Positions 25,823-33,823 of a stretch of 64,000 bases of DNA are shown here, in pieces (positions within the stretch are counted from its first letter, which is position 1; every line of letters starts with the position of its first letter). The DNA is taken from positions 1 through 64,000 of the forward strand of contig JBDTOT010000012.1 of NCBI GenBank assembly GCA_039933105.1, in the 5' to 3' direction. A program made the position numbers and the translations under genes. A model generated the notes under the pieces. That model saw only the letters and a program-made list of their open reading frames with translations, did not search any database and was not told where the DNA came from. Source of the DNA: FEN-1219 sp039933105 (GTDB lineage Bacteria > Pseudomonadota > Gammaproteobacteria > Steroidobacterales > Rariloculaceae).

Positions 25823-27160
25823 TCAGCGCGAATACGAGATCCTGTAGATGACGTTGGCGTCATCGTCGCTCAGCAGCAACGCGCCGTCGCCGGCTACGGT
25901 CACGCTCGCCGGACGCCCCCATGGCTGGGAATCCGCCGTGACGAACCCCGTCAGAAAATCGACATACTCGCCGGTCGGCACGCCGTTCTTCATCGGCACG
26001 CGCACGACCTTGTGGCCCGTGCGGTCTGCGCGGTTCCACGAGCCGTGGAACACGGCGAACGCATCGCCGACGTATTCCGCCGGAAACGCGGACTTACCCG
26101 ACGTGGCCGTATAGAACGCGAAGCCGACTGCGGCCGAATGCGCCTCGTACGGCACGTCCGGTGTAATCGTCTTGCCCTTCAAATCCGGGCGTTCGCCCGC
26201 GTGGCGCGGATCTTCGTGATCGCCCATGTAGTACCACGGCCAGCCGTAGAAACCGTTCTCACGCACACGCGTCGAGTAGTCGGGCACGAGGTTGTCGCCG
26301 AGAGCGTCGCGCTCGTTGACCGTACACCAGAGGTCGCCAGTACCCGGCTGCACCGCGAGGCCCACACAGTTGCGGATACCGGTCGCGAACGGCTTGCCGG
26401 GTTTGCTCGAGCCGACGTCGAACACGAGTACGTCGGCGCGGTTGGTTTCGTCGCCCCAGGCGGCACCGAGGCCATGCTCTGCTTCCCACGTCTTGATTTC
26501 GGCCGGTGACTTCTTCGGTCCGCCTTCGGCGACGTTCGACGCCGAGCCGACGGCAACGAACATCTTCTTGCCGTCCGGCGAAAACACCAGATCGCGAGTC
26601 GAGTGGCCACCGACCGTTCCGGCGAGCTGCGCAACGACGGTTTCGGCCTGGCCGCTCGGCTTCGTGTCGCCGACCTTGTACGGGTAACGCATCACGCGAT
26701 TGATCTCGCTGATGTAGACCCACTGCGGCTGCGCGCCGGCCGGATAGAATTGAATGCCAAAGGGCTGCGTCAGTCCGCTGACGAATATCGCCGCGCTTGC
26801 GACGCTTGCGCCGTCCGCGGACGGGTGCAACACCTTCACGCGGCCGGACTTCTCTTCGGCGACGAAAATGTCGCCGTTCGGAGCAATGCGCATGACGCGC
26901 GGACCTTCGATGTCGCGCGTAAACACGTCGACCTTGAAGCCGGGCGGCAACTGCAATTTCGCCGAATCAGGTTTTGGTGTGACGCGCGGGAATTGCCGCG
27001 CCGATTCCGTCGCAAAGGGCGCAGGCAGCTTCGCTACATCGATACGGTGCACGCGCCCCGGTGCGTCGTCTTGCCACTTCGACTGCGCATACGCGTATGA
27101 AAGCGTGAGCGCCGCCAATACCGACACTGCCATTGTCATCGAACGCGATCGATTCAGCAT
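25823..27160 (-). CDS. PQQ-dependent sugar/sorbosone dehydrogenase family protein
   Basis: 445 residues from the ATG at 27160, preceded by GGGGG four bases away; a signal peptide (MTMAVSVLAALTLSYAYAQ) follows. The six-blade propeller of soluble PQQ glucose/L-sorbosone dehydrogenases is shown by LQLPPGFKVDVFTRDIEGPR, GGHSTRDLVFSPDGKKMFV with the catalytic-type His, and the GNxxRADVLVFD and ENGFYGWPWYYMG segments. It should oxidise a sugar or aldehyde in the periplasm, passing electrons to the quinone pool. Cotranscribed with DUF6152 and the 259-aa protein. Substrate not predictable. Confidence 0.87.
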   Translation of the reverse strand: MLNRSRSMTMAVSVLAALTLSYAYAQSKWQDDAPGRVHRIDVAKLPAPFATESARQFPRVTPKPDSAKLQLPPGFKVDVFTRDIEGPRVMRIAPNGDIFVAEEKSGRVKVLHPSADGASVASAAIFVSGLTQPFGIQFYPAGAQPQWVYISEINRVMRYPYKVGDTKPSGQAETVVAQLAGTVGGHSTRDLVFSPDGKKMFVAVGSASNVAEGGPKKSPAEIKTWEAEHGLGAAWGDETNRADVLVFDVGSSKPGKPFATGIRNCVGLAVQPGTGDLWCTVNERDALGDNLVPDYSTRVRENGFYGWPWYYMGDHEDPRHAGERPDLKGKTITPDVPYEAHSAAVGFAFYTATSGKSAFPAEYVGDAFAVFHGSWNRADRTGHKVVRVPMKNGVPTGEYVDFLTGFVTADSQPWGRPASVTVAGDGALLLSDDDANVIYRISYSR

Positions 27161-27339
27161 GGGACCCCCATCGAGCGGTGGATGTAGGCGCCGCATGCCA
27201 AGCCCGCGGCGCGATCGAGTGGTGAGCATACCGCTACGCCCTAGTGCCACGGAACAGCCGGCCGGCGGAAACAAGGCTCTCGACGCCCGCCACTCACCCC
27301 GCGTAGTCTTTAGAAAGCTCGGCAGGCAGGGGGAGCCAC

Positions 27340-28800
27340 ATGAGCACAAGTCGTATCGCAATCGCATTGCTGGCAGCGGCCGCACTGCCATGGGCAGGCC
27401 AAACGCAGGACGCCGCGGCGGCGCTCGAGGCCGCGGCCAAAGCCATGGGAACCGCAACCCTACAGTCACTGCGTTACACAGGCACCGGCTCGAACGACTC
27501 ACTTGGCCAGGCGTACACCACCGGCGGCGCGTGGCCACGCTTCACCGTCACGAAATACACGGCCCTCGTCAACTACACCGTGCCCGCGATGCGCCAGGAA
27601 ATCGTGCGCATCGACGATCAGGATCCGCCGCGGGGCGGCGGCGCCGGACCCTTCACGCCGGCCACGGGTCAAGGCGGCATTCGGCCGATCCCCGGCGACA
27701 TCATCCAAAACCAAAACACGGACGGGCGCACCGAGATCGGTGCTCTGAACATCTGGCTCACGCCGCATGGCTTCATCAAGGGCGCCATCGCGAGCGGCAA
27801 CGCCAAGCTAGCGGCGAAACGCGGCCGCAAAACGGTCATCGCATTCACGGCCTTCGGCAAATACACGGTCACGGGAACGCTGAACGAGCGAAACCTCGTG
27901 GAGCGCGTGGCGACCGTCATCGACGGCGGCTTCACCGGCGACACCACGCTTGCAGCGGAATACGCCGACTACCAGAGCGTCGCGGGTGTGCAGCTACCGC
28001 GGCACATCGTGCAGAGTCAGGGCGGGTTCCCCGTTCTCGACATTGTCGTAGCGGAAGCGGAGCCGAACAGTGCGGCCGCACTCGAGTTCCGCGGCGCCCA
28101 AAACCCGCCGCCACCGGCAACACCCGCCGAAATTCGCACGGAGAAGATCGGCGACGGCGTCTGGTTCTTGAACCTAGGCGCGCCGCAGGCGCTGCTCGTC
28201 GAGTTCAAGGACTACCTGGTCGTCATCGAGGCGCCGACCGGCGAGGAACGCTCACTCGCAACGATCGCCGCGGCGACGCGACTCGTGCCCGGGAAACCGA
28301 TCAAGTACCTCGTTAACACGCATCACCACTCCGATCACGCGGGCGGACTGCGCACGTACGTCGCCGAAGGCATTCCGATCATCACTCACGTGTCGCACAA
28401 GAATTGGTACGAACGCCAGATCTTCAAGAATCCACACGCACTCAATCCGGATCGTCTCGCACGCGCGCCGCGCGCACCGATGCTCGAAACGATGGGCGAC
28501 AAGCGCGTGCTCTCCGACGGCTCCATGACGCTCGAGCTGCACCTGATGCGCGGCAACCGGCACAGCGAAGGGCTGCTCATGGCGTACCTGCCGACGCTGA
28601 AGATGCTGGTCCAGGCCGACGCGTTCGCGCCACGCCCCGGCGCGGCGCCGTTGCCAACGCCGAGCCCGTACACGGCGAACCTCGTGGACAACGTCGAACG
28701 TTTGAAGCTCGACGTGCAGCGCGTCGCGCACGTACACGGCGGCATCAGCCCGTGGAACGACGTGCTCGCAGCCGCGGGGCGCGTGCCGACTAAGCCCTGA
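27340..28800 (+). CDS. Exported MBL-fold hydrolase with long N-terminal domain
   Basis: 486 residues with a signal peptide (SRIAIALLAAAALPWAGQ). Residues 25 to about 260 form a beta-rich domain (LQSLRYTGTGSNDSLGQAY, a lipoprotein-carrier-like or outer-membrane-protein-like half barrel). The MBL domain follows with NTHHHSDHAGGL, GNRHSEG, VQADAF and VHGGISPW, so zinc ligands are present though the third motif differs from the other MBL paralogues here. Divergent from the PQQ dehydrogenase gene (179-bp spacer) and convergent with DUF4159. The N-terminal domain may bind a lipid or glycan substrate; this is inference. Confidence 0.85.
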   Translation: MSTSRIAIALLAAAALPWAGQTQDAAAALEAAAKAMGTATLQSLRYTGTGSNDSLGQAYTTGGAWPRFTVTKYTALVNYTVPAMRQEIVRIDDQDPPRGGGAGPFTPATGQGGIRPIPGDIIQNQNTDGRTEIGALNIWLTPHGFIKGAIASGNAKLAAKRGRKTVIAFTAFGKYTVTGTLNERNLVERVATVIDGGFTGDTTLAAEYADYQSVAGVQLPRHIVQSQGGFPVLDIVVAEAEPNSAAALEFRGAQNPPPPATPAEIRTEKIGDGVWFLNLGAPQALLVEFKDYLVVIEAPTGEERSLATIAAATRLVPGKPIKYLVNTHHHSDHAGGLRTYVAEGIPIITHVSHKNWYERQIFKNPHALNPDRLARAPRAPMLETMGDKRVLSDGSMTLELHLMRGNRHSEGLLMAYLPTLKMLVQADAFAPRPGAAPLPTPSPYTANLVDNVERLKLDVQRVAHVHGGISPWNDVLAAAGRVPTKP

Positions 28801-28822
28801 CACTCATTCCGCCGCGCACTGG

Positions 28823-29668
28823 CTAATGGGTCATCGAGTACATCGCGACGTTGATGCCGAGGCGTAACGCGAGATTCGCTTTCTCCGCCGGATAACGTGG
28901 ATCGTCGGCCCACTGCCAGCCGTCCATGACGTCGTTGTTATACGCGATGAGAATCACGAGCCGGCCGTTTGCATCTTCGACGCCACGCCACCGCGGCGTC
29001 CCGCGCATGAAGCCGCCGCCGTAGCCGATCGAGTTGGCGTTCGGAATCTGCACTTTCGTCATCTGCGGCAAGTCGAACACCACGTGAAAGATAGGGTGGT
29101 CGTCACTCATGTCGATGATCGGGCGGTCCGGGAACACCCGCTTCAGGCTCTCCTCGAACACGCGCCAATTACGCTCGCCAAAGAAACTGTCGCAGAACAA
29201 GAACCCCCCGCGTTGCAGGTACTCGCGAATCTTTGCGGCCTGCGCGTCCGTCAGCTGCCAAGCTTGCGCGAGACCTACGACCATGAACGGGTAGTAGAAA
29301 AGGTCGCCGCCGTCGTCCGGATTGATCGGCTGCTCGACGCCGCGCACCTGAGTGCGTGTGAAACGCCGCATCATCGTGACGAAGATGCGATCCCCTTTCG
29401 GGTAGTCGTCCGTCCAACTCGTGCCACCGTGCGTCCAATCGCTGCCACCGAAGCCGAACCGGCCGCCGGGATACATCAAGCGGCCGACCACGAACTCTTG
29501 TGGGATGTTCCAGTCCGGCGGGATCGGCGCGGCCGCATCGGCCCCCTCGAAGCTCGGGTATTCGCGAAACGGCATTTGCTGCGCGCCGGCCTCGTGGTTC
29601 GACAGCACTGCAGCCGCGGCCGCGAAAACGGCGGCGAGCAGCAATGACTTGTGCGAGGCTCGATTCAT
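28823..29668 (-). CDS. DUF4159 domain exported protein
   Basis: 281 residues with a signal peptide (SHKSLLLAAVFAAAAAVLS). The DUF4159 core has the glutamine-amidotransferase-like arrangement seen in this family: YPFMVVGLAQAWQLTDAQAA, REYLQRGGFLFCDSFFGE with a nucleophile-elbow-like Cys, DRPIIDMSDDHPIFHVVF and VILIAYNNDVMDGW. DUF4159 proteins often occur near MoxR/VWA clusters, none of which is present here. Lies 36 bp downstream of the SDR gene on the same strand. Ligand unknown. Confidence 0.88.
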   Translation of the reverse strand: MNRASHKSLLLAAVFAAAAAVLSNHEAGAQQMPFREYPSFEGADAAAPIPPDWNIPQEFVVGRLMYPGGRFGFGGSDWTHGGTSWTDDYPKGDRIFVTMMRRFTRTQVRGVEQPINPDDGGDLFYYPFMVVGLAQAWQLTDAQAAKIREYLQRGGFLFCDSFFGERNWRVFEESLKRVFPDRPIIDMSDDHPIFHVVFDLPQMTKVQIPNANSIGYGGGFMRGTPRWRGVEDANGRLVILIAYNNDVMDGWQWADDPRYPAEKANLALRLGINVAMYSMTH

Positions 29669-29704
29669 TCGCGCGAGCGTGCGATCAGTGCGCGCCCGCC
29701 TCCG

Positions 29705-30412
29705 TTAGGTCAGCAACCAGCCGCCATCGATCACGAGATTGATGCCGTTCACGCCGCGGTTCGTGAACAGGAAGTCGACCGAGTGGACCACGTCACCCGT
29801 CGTCGCCAACCGGCCGCCCGGTGTTCGTTTCTCGATGTTCTTGATCGCGTCGGCCTTGTCGCGCCACGCCGGGCTGTCGGAAATGATGCCGGGATGGATC
29901 GCGTTGAACCGCACCGGCGCGAGTTCTACGGCCAAGGTGCGGATCAAGCTGCTGACCGCCCCGTTCACCGTTGTGATGGACGTGGACCCCGGATACGGAC
30001 GCTCGCTCGCGAGACCACCGAACAGTACGGCCGACGCCCCCGCACCCATGCGTGGGTACAGCGTGTGCGCGACCTCGGTGTAGCCGATCAGCTTCATCGT
30101 CACGATGCGCCGCGCGCGCGCGATGTCGTACTCGCGAGCGCTGTTGTAGTCACGCTCCACGGCGACGAGCGCGAGATAGTCAATGTGTTCGAGGCTTTCG
30201 AGCGCCTTCTCGACACGCTCCGGCTCGGCGACGTCGAGGGCGATGCCGCGCGTGTTGCCGCCGACCTCTTTCGCAACGCCGGCCGTGCGTTCAGCGTCGC
30301 GCCCCGTGATCACGACGTTCGAACCGCGATCGGCGTAGAACTTGGCAATGGCGAAGCCGATGCCGCCCGTGCCGCCGATCACCAGGACGCTGGGCTTGTT
30401 GGAAGTTGTCAT
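29705..30412 (-). CDS. Short-chain dehydrogenase family protein without the Tyr-Lys dyad
   Basis: 235 residues. The Rossmann motif VIGGTGGIG (11-19) and the C-terminal FNAIHPG and FLFTNRGVNGINLVIDGG segments are typical of classical SDRs. In the catalytic helix, which should read YxxxK, the aligned residues are ITTVN (I146 and N150), so both the catalytic Tyr and Lys are absent. A divergent SDR subgroup with N-G-A at this place is common in databases and may act on other chemistry, or only bind NAD. The ATG overlaps the bicupin stop (ATGA), so the two are coupled; a joint role in sugar or aromatic acid turnover is likely. Confidence 0.85.
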   Translation of the reverse strand: MTTSNKPSVLVIGGTGGIGFAIAKFYADRGSNVVITGRDAERTAGVAKEVGGNTRGIALDVAEPERVEKALESLEHIDYLALVAVERDYNSAREYDIARARRIVTMKLIGYTEVAHTLYPRMGAGASAVLFGGLASERPYPGSTSITTVNGAVSSLIRTLAVELAPVRFNAIHPGIISDSPAWRDKADAIKNIEKRTPGGRLATTGDVVHSVDFLFTNRGVNGINLVIDGGWLLT

Positions 30413-31317
30413 CGAGCGGTTCCTTGTTGTTGCTGTTGTTCGGCCACGTACTCCCAGTCGCGTGACCAGCGGTAGGAATTGCGCGCGGGCGGCTGCGGGG
30501 ATTGGGTTTCGAGCCAGCGCACGTTGCCGCTGCTACGGTTATAGAAGGCATGCGTGCAACCGACGCCGGCCCAGAGAAAATCGCCCGGCTGCATGAGGTA
30601 TTTCTGGTCGTCAGCCCACGCCTCGACCTCGCCGAACATGATGTAGTAAGCCTCTTCGAGCGGGTGGTCATGCGGATGTGCGTTCGCATTCGGCTCGTAC
30701 TCGACCATGAACATCGTGTGCAGTGCGGCATCGAGACGCTGGTCGACCAGCATCTTCAACGAAATGCCGCTGTAGACAAGCAGCGCGGTGGCCATGCTCG
30801 CGGACACTTTCGCGGCGTCCTTCTTCAAACCCGTGCGCACGGAATCGACCTTGATGTCGTCGTCGGCCATGCGGAAGAGATGCCGCGACGACGGATCGCG
30901 AATGTCGAATGGCTTGATCTCGACTGCCGGCGGCGGCCCGATAAAGTAAGTGCCATCGGCGAAATTCTCGCCCTTCGGGCACGGCGCGTTCATGTCGAGC
31001 CAACGCGCGATGCCGGTGGTTGGCCCGAGCCACGCATGCTGCACGCCGACGGGTATGACGCCGCATGCCCCGGCAGAGAGTCGATAGCCGCGCCCGTCGA
31101 GGATGAGCACGGGGTCGCCCGCCACGACGAAGAAACTCTTCTCGAAGGATTGCACGTGGAGGTCGACGTGTCCGCCGGCATCGAGTTCGGCCAGGCCCCA
31201 ACCCGTGTGGACCGCGCCGATCGAGCGGTCGGAAAGGGCGAAACGCCGGTAGCCCGCGGTGTGCTTGGGGAACGCCGGCGCCGGTTTGACGTCGGTGGCG
31301 CGGATGAGGTGATGCAT
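30409..31317 (-). CDS. Bicupin protein
   Basis: 302 residues with two cupin barrels. The N-terminal one has HVDLHVQSFEKSFFVVAGD (H50, H54, E59) and GVQHAW, an incomplete version of the HxHx(3-4)E motif. The C-terminal one is complete: HPHDHPLEEAYYIMFGE and GCTHAFYN, so one metal ion should bind there. Length and layout recall (S)-ureidoglycine aminohydrolase and other bicupins. The C terminus is a short Gln-rich tail. It is coupled to the following SDR gene by ATGA overlap. A metal-dependent hydrolase or isomerase is likely; a link with ureide catabolism would be attractive beside urease but is not supported by distance. Confidence 0.82.
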   Translation of the reverse strand: MHHLIRATDVKPAPAFPKHTAGYRRFALSDRSIGAVHTGWGLAELDAGGHVDLHVQSFEKSFFVVAGDPVLILDGRGYRLSAGACGVIPVGVQHAWLGPTTGIARWLDMNAPCPKGENFADGTYFIGPPPAVEIKPFDIRDPSSRHLFRMADDDIKVDSVRTGLKKDAAKVSASMATALLVYSGISLKMLVDQRLDAALHTMFMVEYEPNANAHPHDHPLEEAYYIMFGEVEAWADDQKYLMQPGDFLWAGVGCTHAFYNRSSGNVRWLETQSPQPPARNSYRWSRDWEYVAEQQQQQGTAR

Positions 31318-31465
31318 CGAAATCTCCAGTCTGGAAAGAAATGCTTGGCTGTTCCCCGGCGAATGTCAACCGAGGCACGTGCGGGACTGTCCGCCCGACC
31401 GCCGCTACGCTACCCTACGGGCCAGTCCGAGGCCCGTCGATCCAATAACAACGAAGAGAGGCACC

Positions 31466-32203
31466 GTGGCCACCGTACCGAATTCAATCGGCCGTCCACA
31501 AAGCTCTGCCGCTCGCCGCGAGCACCTCTTCTTCGGCGGCATGACCATTGCGATGTTCGTGACCGTAGTCGCCGGTTTTAGCCCAACGTATTACTTCCAC
31601 GCCGTCTCGGGCTCGCCATTCATACTTACGCCGGCGTTGCAGCTGCACGGAGCCGCGTTCACTACCTGGATGGTGTTGCTCGTCGTGCAAAGCACGTTGA
31701 TCTCCGCTGGCCGCTTCGACCTGCATCGCCGGCTCGGCATCGCGGGCGGCGTGCTCGGCCTGTGCATGATGGTGCTCGGGGCGTATGTCGCGACCTCCCG
31801 CCTGCGGGCCGGGTTGATGATCGCACCCCCTGGGATTCCAGTCGGAGTGCTGTATGCAATCGCACTCTCGACGATCGTGGTGTTCCCAATTTTGTTCGGC
31901 TCGGCGCTGCTTCTGCGGCAGCGAATGGACTACCACAAACGCCTCGTGTTGCTCGCGACGCTCGAACTCGTGATCGCCGCTGTCGCCCGATTGCCCGGCA
32001 TCGCCGCTGCCGGACCCCCTCTGTTCTTCGGACTCACCGACCTATTCGTCGTAGCGCTCGTCGTGTACGACTTCTCCACGCGCGGCCGCATCCATCCGGC
32101 CACGCTGTGGGGCGGGCTCTTTTTCATCGCATCGCAACCGCTCCGGCTCATGATCGGCTTCTCCGCTGCGTGGGAAGCCTTCACGAACTGGGTGGTGAGC
32201 TGA
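31466..32203 (+). CDS. Multi-pass membrane protein of unknown function
   Basis: 245 residues from a GTG at 31466 with GAGAGG upstream. About seven transmembrane helices: FFGGMTIAMFVTVVAGF, LHGAAFTTWMVLLVVQS, GIAGGVLGLCMMVLGAY, LYAIALSTIVVFPILFGSAL and others. Conserved-looking polar residues include HLFF, LQLHGAAF and DLHRRLG, where His could ligate haem. The 3' end has a decayed second copy 280 bp downstream. Family not recognised with certainty; a DUF2306-like or cytochrome b-like role is possible. Confidence 0.78.
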   Translation: MATVPNSIGRPQSSAARREHLFFGGMTIAMFVTVVAGFSPTYYFHAVSGSPFILTPALQLHGAAFTTWMVLLVVQSTLISAGRFDLHRRLGIAGGVLGLCMMVLGAYVATSRLRAGLMIAPPGIPVGVLYAIALSTIVVFPILFGSALLLRQRMDYHKRLVLLATLELVIAAVARLPGIAAAGPPLFFGLTDLFVVALVVYDFSTRGRIHPATLWGGLFFIASQPLRLMIGFSAAWEAFTNWVVS

Positions 32204-32229
32204 TCCGCTAGTCGCGGTCCGGCGCGCCG

Positions 32230-32345
32230 AGCGGTATCACCCGCGACGCAGAGCCGCTTCGCCATCACGCCCTCGAGCCACTCATACGCAGTCGTCAGCG
32301 TGCGTCGCGCTTCTTCCACGCCGTAAGGGGCGCGTTGAGGATCAT
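32230..32345 (-). pseudogene. Relic of a glutathione S-transferase C-terminal region
   Basis: Read on the minus strand, about 35 codons give GVEEARRTLTTAYEWLEGVM followed by AKRLCVAGDTA, which matches the C-terminal helical domain of bacterial GSTs (GVxxARxTLxxAYxWLxxxMAxRxxxAGD). The match then stops: the expected FTLADCAAAP segment is absent, and there is no start, no N-terminal thioredoxin domain and no full frame. This is a fragment of a lost gene. Similarity is judged from memory of the family, not from a search. Confidence 0.5.
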
Positions 32346-32360
32346 GCCCCCGGGGTCCGG

Positions 32361-32450
32361 GTCGCAGCGCTGATCGTGTATGACTTCTACGCGCGGCCGC
32401 ATCCATCCGGCCCCGCTGCGGGGCGGAGTCTCTACATTGCGCTGGGTGAT
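32361..32450 (+). pseudogene. Decayed duplicate of the 3' part of the preceding membrane-protein gene
   Basis: DNA at 32361-32450 repeats the stretch at about 32050-32135 of the intact gene: both contain GCGCGGCCGCATCCATCCGG, preceded by a GTxGCAGCGCT/GTAGCGCTC-like stretch and GTGTAxGACTTCT, and followed by a xGCTGxGGGGCGG box. The second copy lacks two bases just before the shared 20-mer, which shifts the frame and ends the coding sense. It shows an old tandem duplication whose second copy has been deleted down to a scar. Confidence 0.65.
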
Positions 32451-32497
32451 GAGCGGGTCTTCTGGTGCTCGCGACGTAGTACAGGGCTACACTCAGT

Positions 32498-33817
32498 TTA
32501 GGGAGCCGCGCCTTCTCCGCGCCCACCCGCGTCGCGCTGCAACTTTTCCCGGTAGATCTCCAACCACGCGAGAAACTGAGCCTGCGGCAAAGGTCGCGAG
32601 TAGTAGTAGCCTTGCAGCCGGTCGCAGTGCAGCGCGGCCAGCATCGCCGCCGTGCGCGCGTCTTCCACACCCTCCGCGGTTACTTTGAGGCTGAAGCTCT
32701 TCGCCAGGTCTATGACGGTGCGAACGATCTGCTTGTCATCGCGATCCTCGAACATGTTCAACACGAAAGACTTGTCGATCTTGAGCTCGTCCGCGGGGAT
32801 ATTTTTGAAATAGGACAGCGACGAGTAGCCCGTACCGAAGTCGTCAATAGAAACCTGCACGCCAACTTCGCGTAACCGCCGTAGCACAGCCATGCTGACT
32901 TCGGGGTTGTTCATGATCGCGCTTTCCGTCAGCTCGACGAACAACGCATTCGCCGGTGTATCCCACATGCCTAACGCGCTTTCGATCGTGGCACTCAAAT
33001 CCGCGTCTGCAATCACGCGCGGCGTGACGTTCACGGCCACCGAGAGTCGTCCCCAGTGTCGCGTCCATTCAGCCGATTGACGCAGTGCCGTGTTCACCAC
33101 GAACGAAGTCAGGTGCTCGATCAAACCCATTTTTTCGACTAGCGGAATGAAAATGTCCGGCGAGACCGGGCCGCGCGTCGGGCTCGTCCAACGGAGCAGA
33201 GCTTCGGCCCCGCAAGGCGCGAAATCGATGGCCGAGACCTTCGGTTGGTAATAGACCTCGAACTCGCCGCGTTTAATTGCCGCGTCGATCTCGAGCTCGA
33301 GTCCGAGCGCCTGCTTCGCACGCTGCCCCTGCGCCGGGGAATAGACTGTGTACGGAAGTTCGTCGATACCCGCCGACAGTAACGCCGTCTCGGCACAGCG
33401 CAACAAAGCCTCTGGCTCGTCAACCTCCTGCGAGCTCATCGCAATGCCGATACGCACATTTACATTCGCGTTGTGCTCCGAGATCCGAACCACAGGCGTC
33501 ATCACCTGTACAAGCTTGTTGGCCGCGAGCACGAGAAGGCCCTGGTTGCGGACCGGGCCGATGAGCACGGCGAACTTCCCGTCGCCGATGCGCATGATTT
33601 TGTCCGTCGGTTTTACGTTGGCGCTCAACCGCCTCGACACCTCCGCAGCCACGTCACCGGCAACGCGCACGCCAAGCGCCGTGGCAATGCGCTCGTGGTT
33701 TACGACCTGCACGACCAGCAACCCAACGAAGCGGGTGGCGGCTTTTGCTTCGACCAGCGCATCGGTGATGGACCGCAGTAGCGCGTCCGAATCCGTATGT
33801 GTTGGAGGCGTGTCCAC
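32498..33817 (-). CDS. c-di-GMP phosphodiesterase: degenerate GGDEF plus active-type EAL domain
   Basis: 439 residues, no membrane segment or signal. Residues 25-165 are a diguanylate-cyclase-like domain whose signature reads RIGDGKF (76-82) in place of GGDEF, so it cannot make c-di-GMP but may bind GTP. The EAL domain (170-430) has all main catalytic elements: EALLRW at 205-210, ELTES near 295, DDFGTG at 325-330, KIDKS near 346 and AEGVE near 381. It should hydrolyse c-di-GMP to pGpG. The gene starts six bases after the HD-GYP gene, so both are cotranscribed and act on the same messenger. Confidence 0.93.
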   Translation of the reverse strand: MDTPPTHTDSDALLRSITDALVEAKAATRFVGLLVVQVVNHERIATALGVRVAGDVAAEVSRRLSANVKPTDKIMRIGDGKFAVLIGPVRNQGLLVLAANKLVQVMTPVVRISEHNANVNVRIGIAMSSQEVDEPEALLRCAETALLSAGIDELPYTVYSPAQGQRAKQALGLELEIDAAIKRGEFEVYYQPKVSAIDFAPCGAEALLRWTSPTRGPVSPDIFIPLVEKMGLIEHLTSFVVNTALRQSAEWTRHWGRLSVAVNVTPRVIADADLSATIESALGMWDTPANALFVELTESAIMNNPEVSMAVLRRLREVGVQVSIDDFGTGYSSLSYFKNIPADELKIDKSFVLNMFEDRDDKQIVRTVIDLAKSFSLKVTAEGVEDARTAAMLAALHCDRLQGYYYSRPLPQAQFLAWLEIYREKLQRDAGGRGEGAAP

Positions 33818-33823
33818 GTTCGG

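Noticed and set aside
30409..31317. Bicupin as (S)-ureidoglycine aminohydrolase feeding urea to urease
   Set aside because: No allantoin or allantoate genes nearby and the first cupin motif is incomplete; fold similarity alone is not enough.
33139..33423. Short antisense frames within the EAL gene as small proteins
   Set aside because: Arg/Ser-rich shadow translations without ribosome-binding sites.
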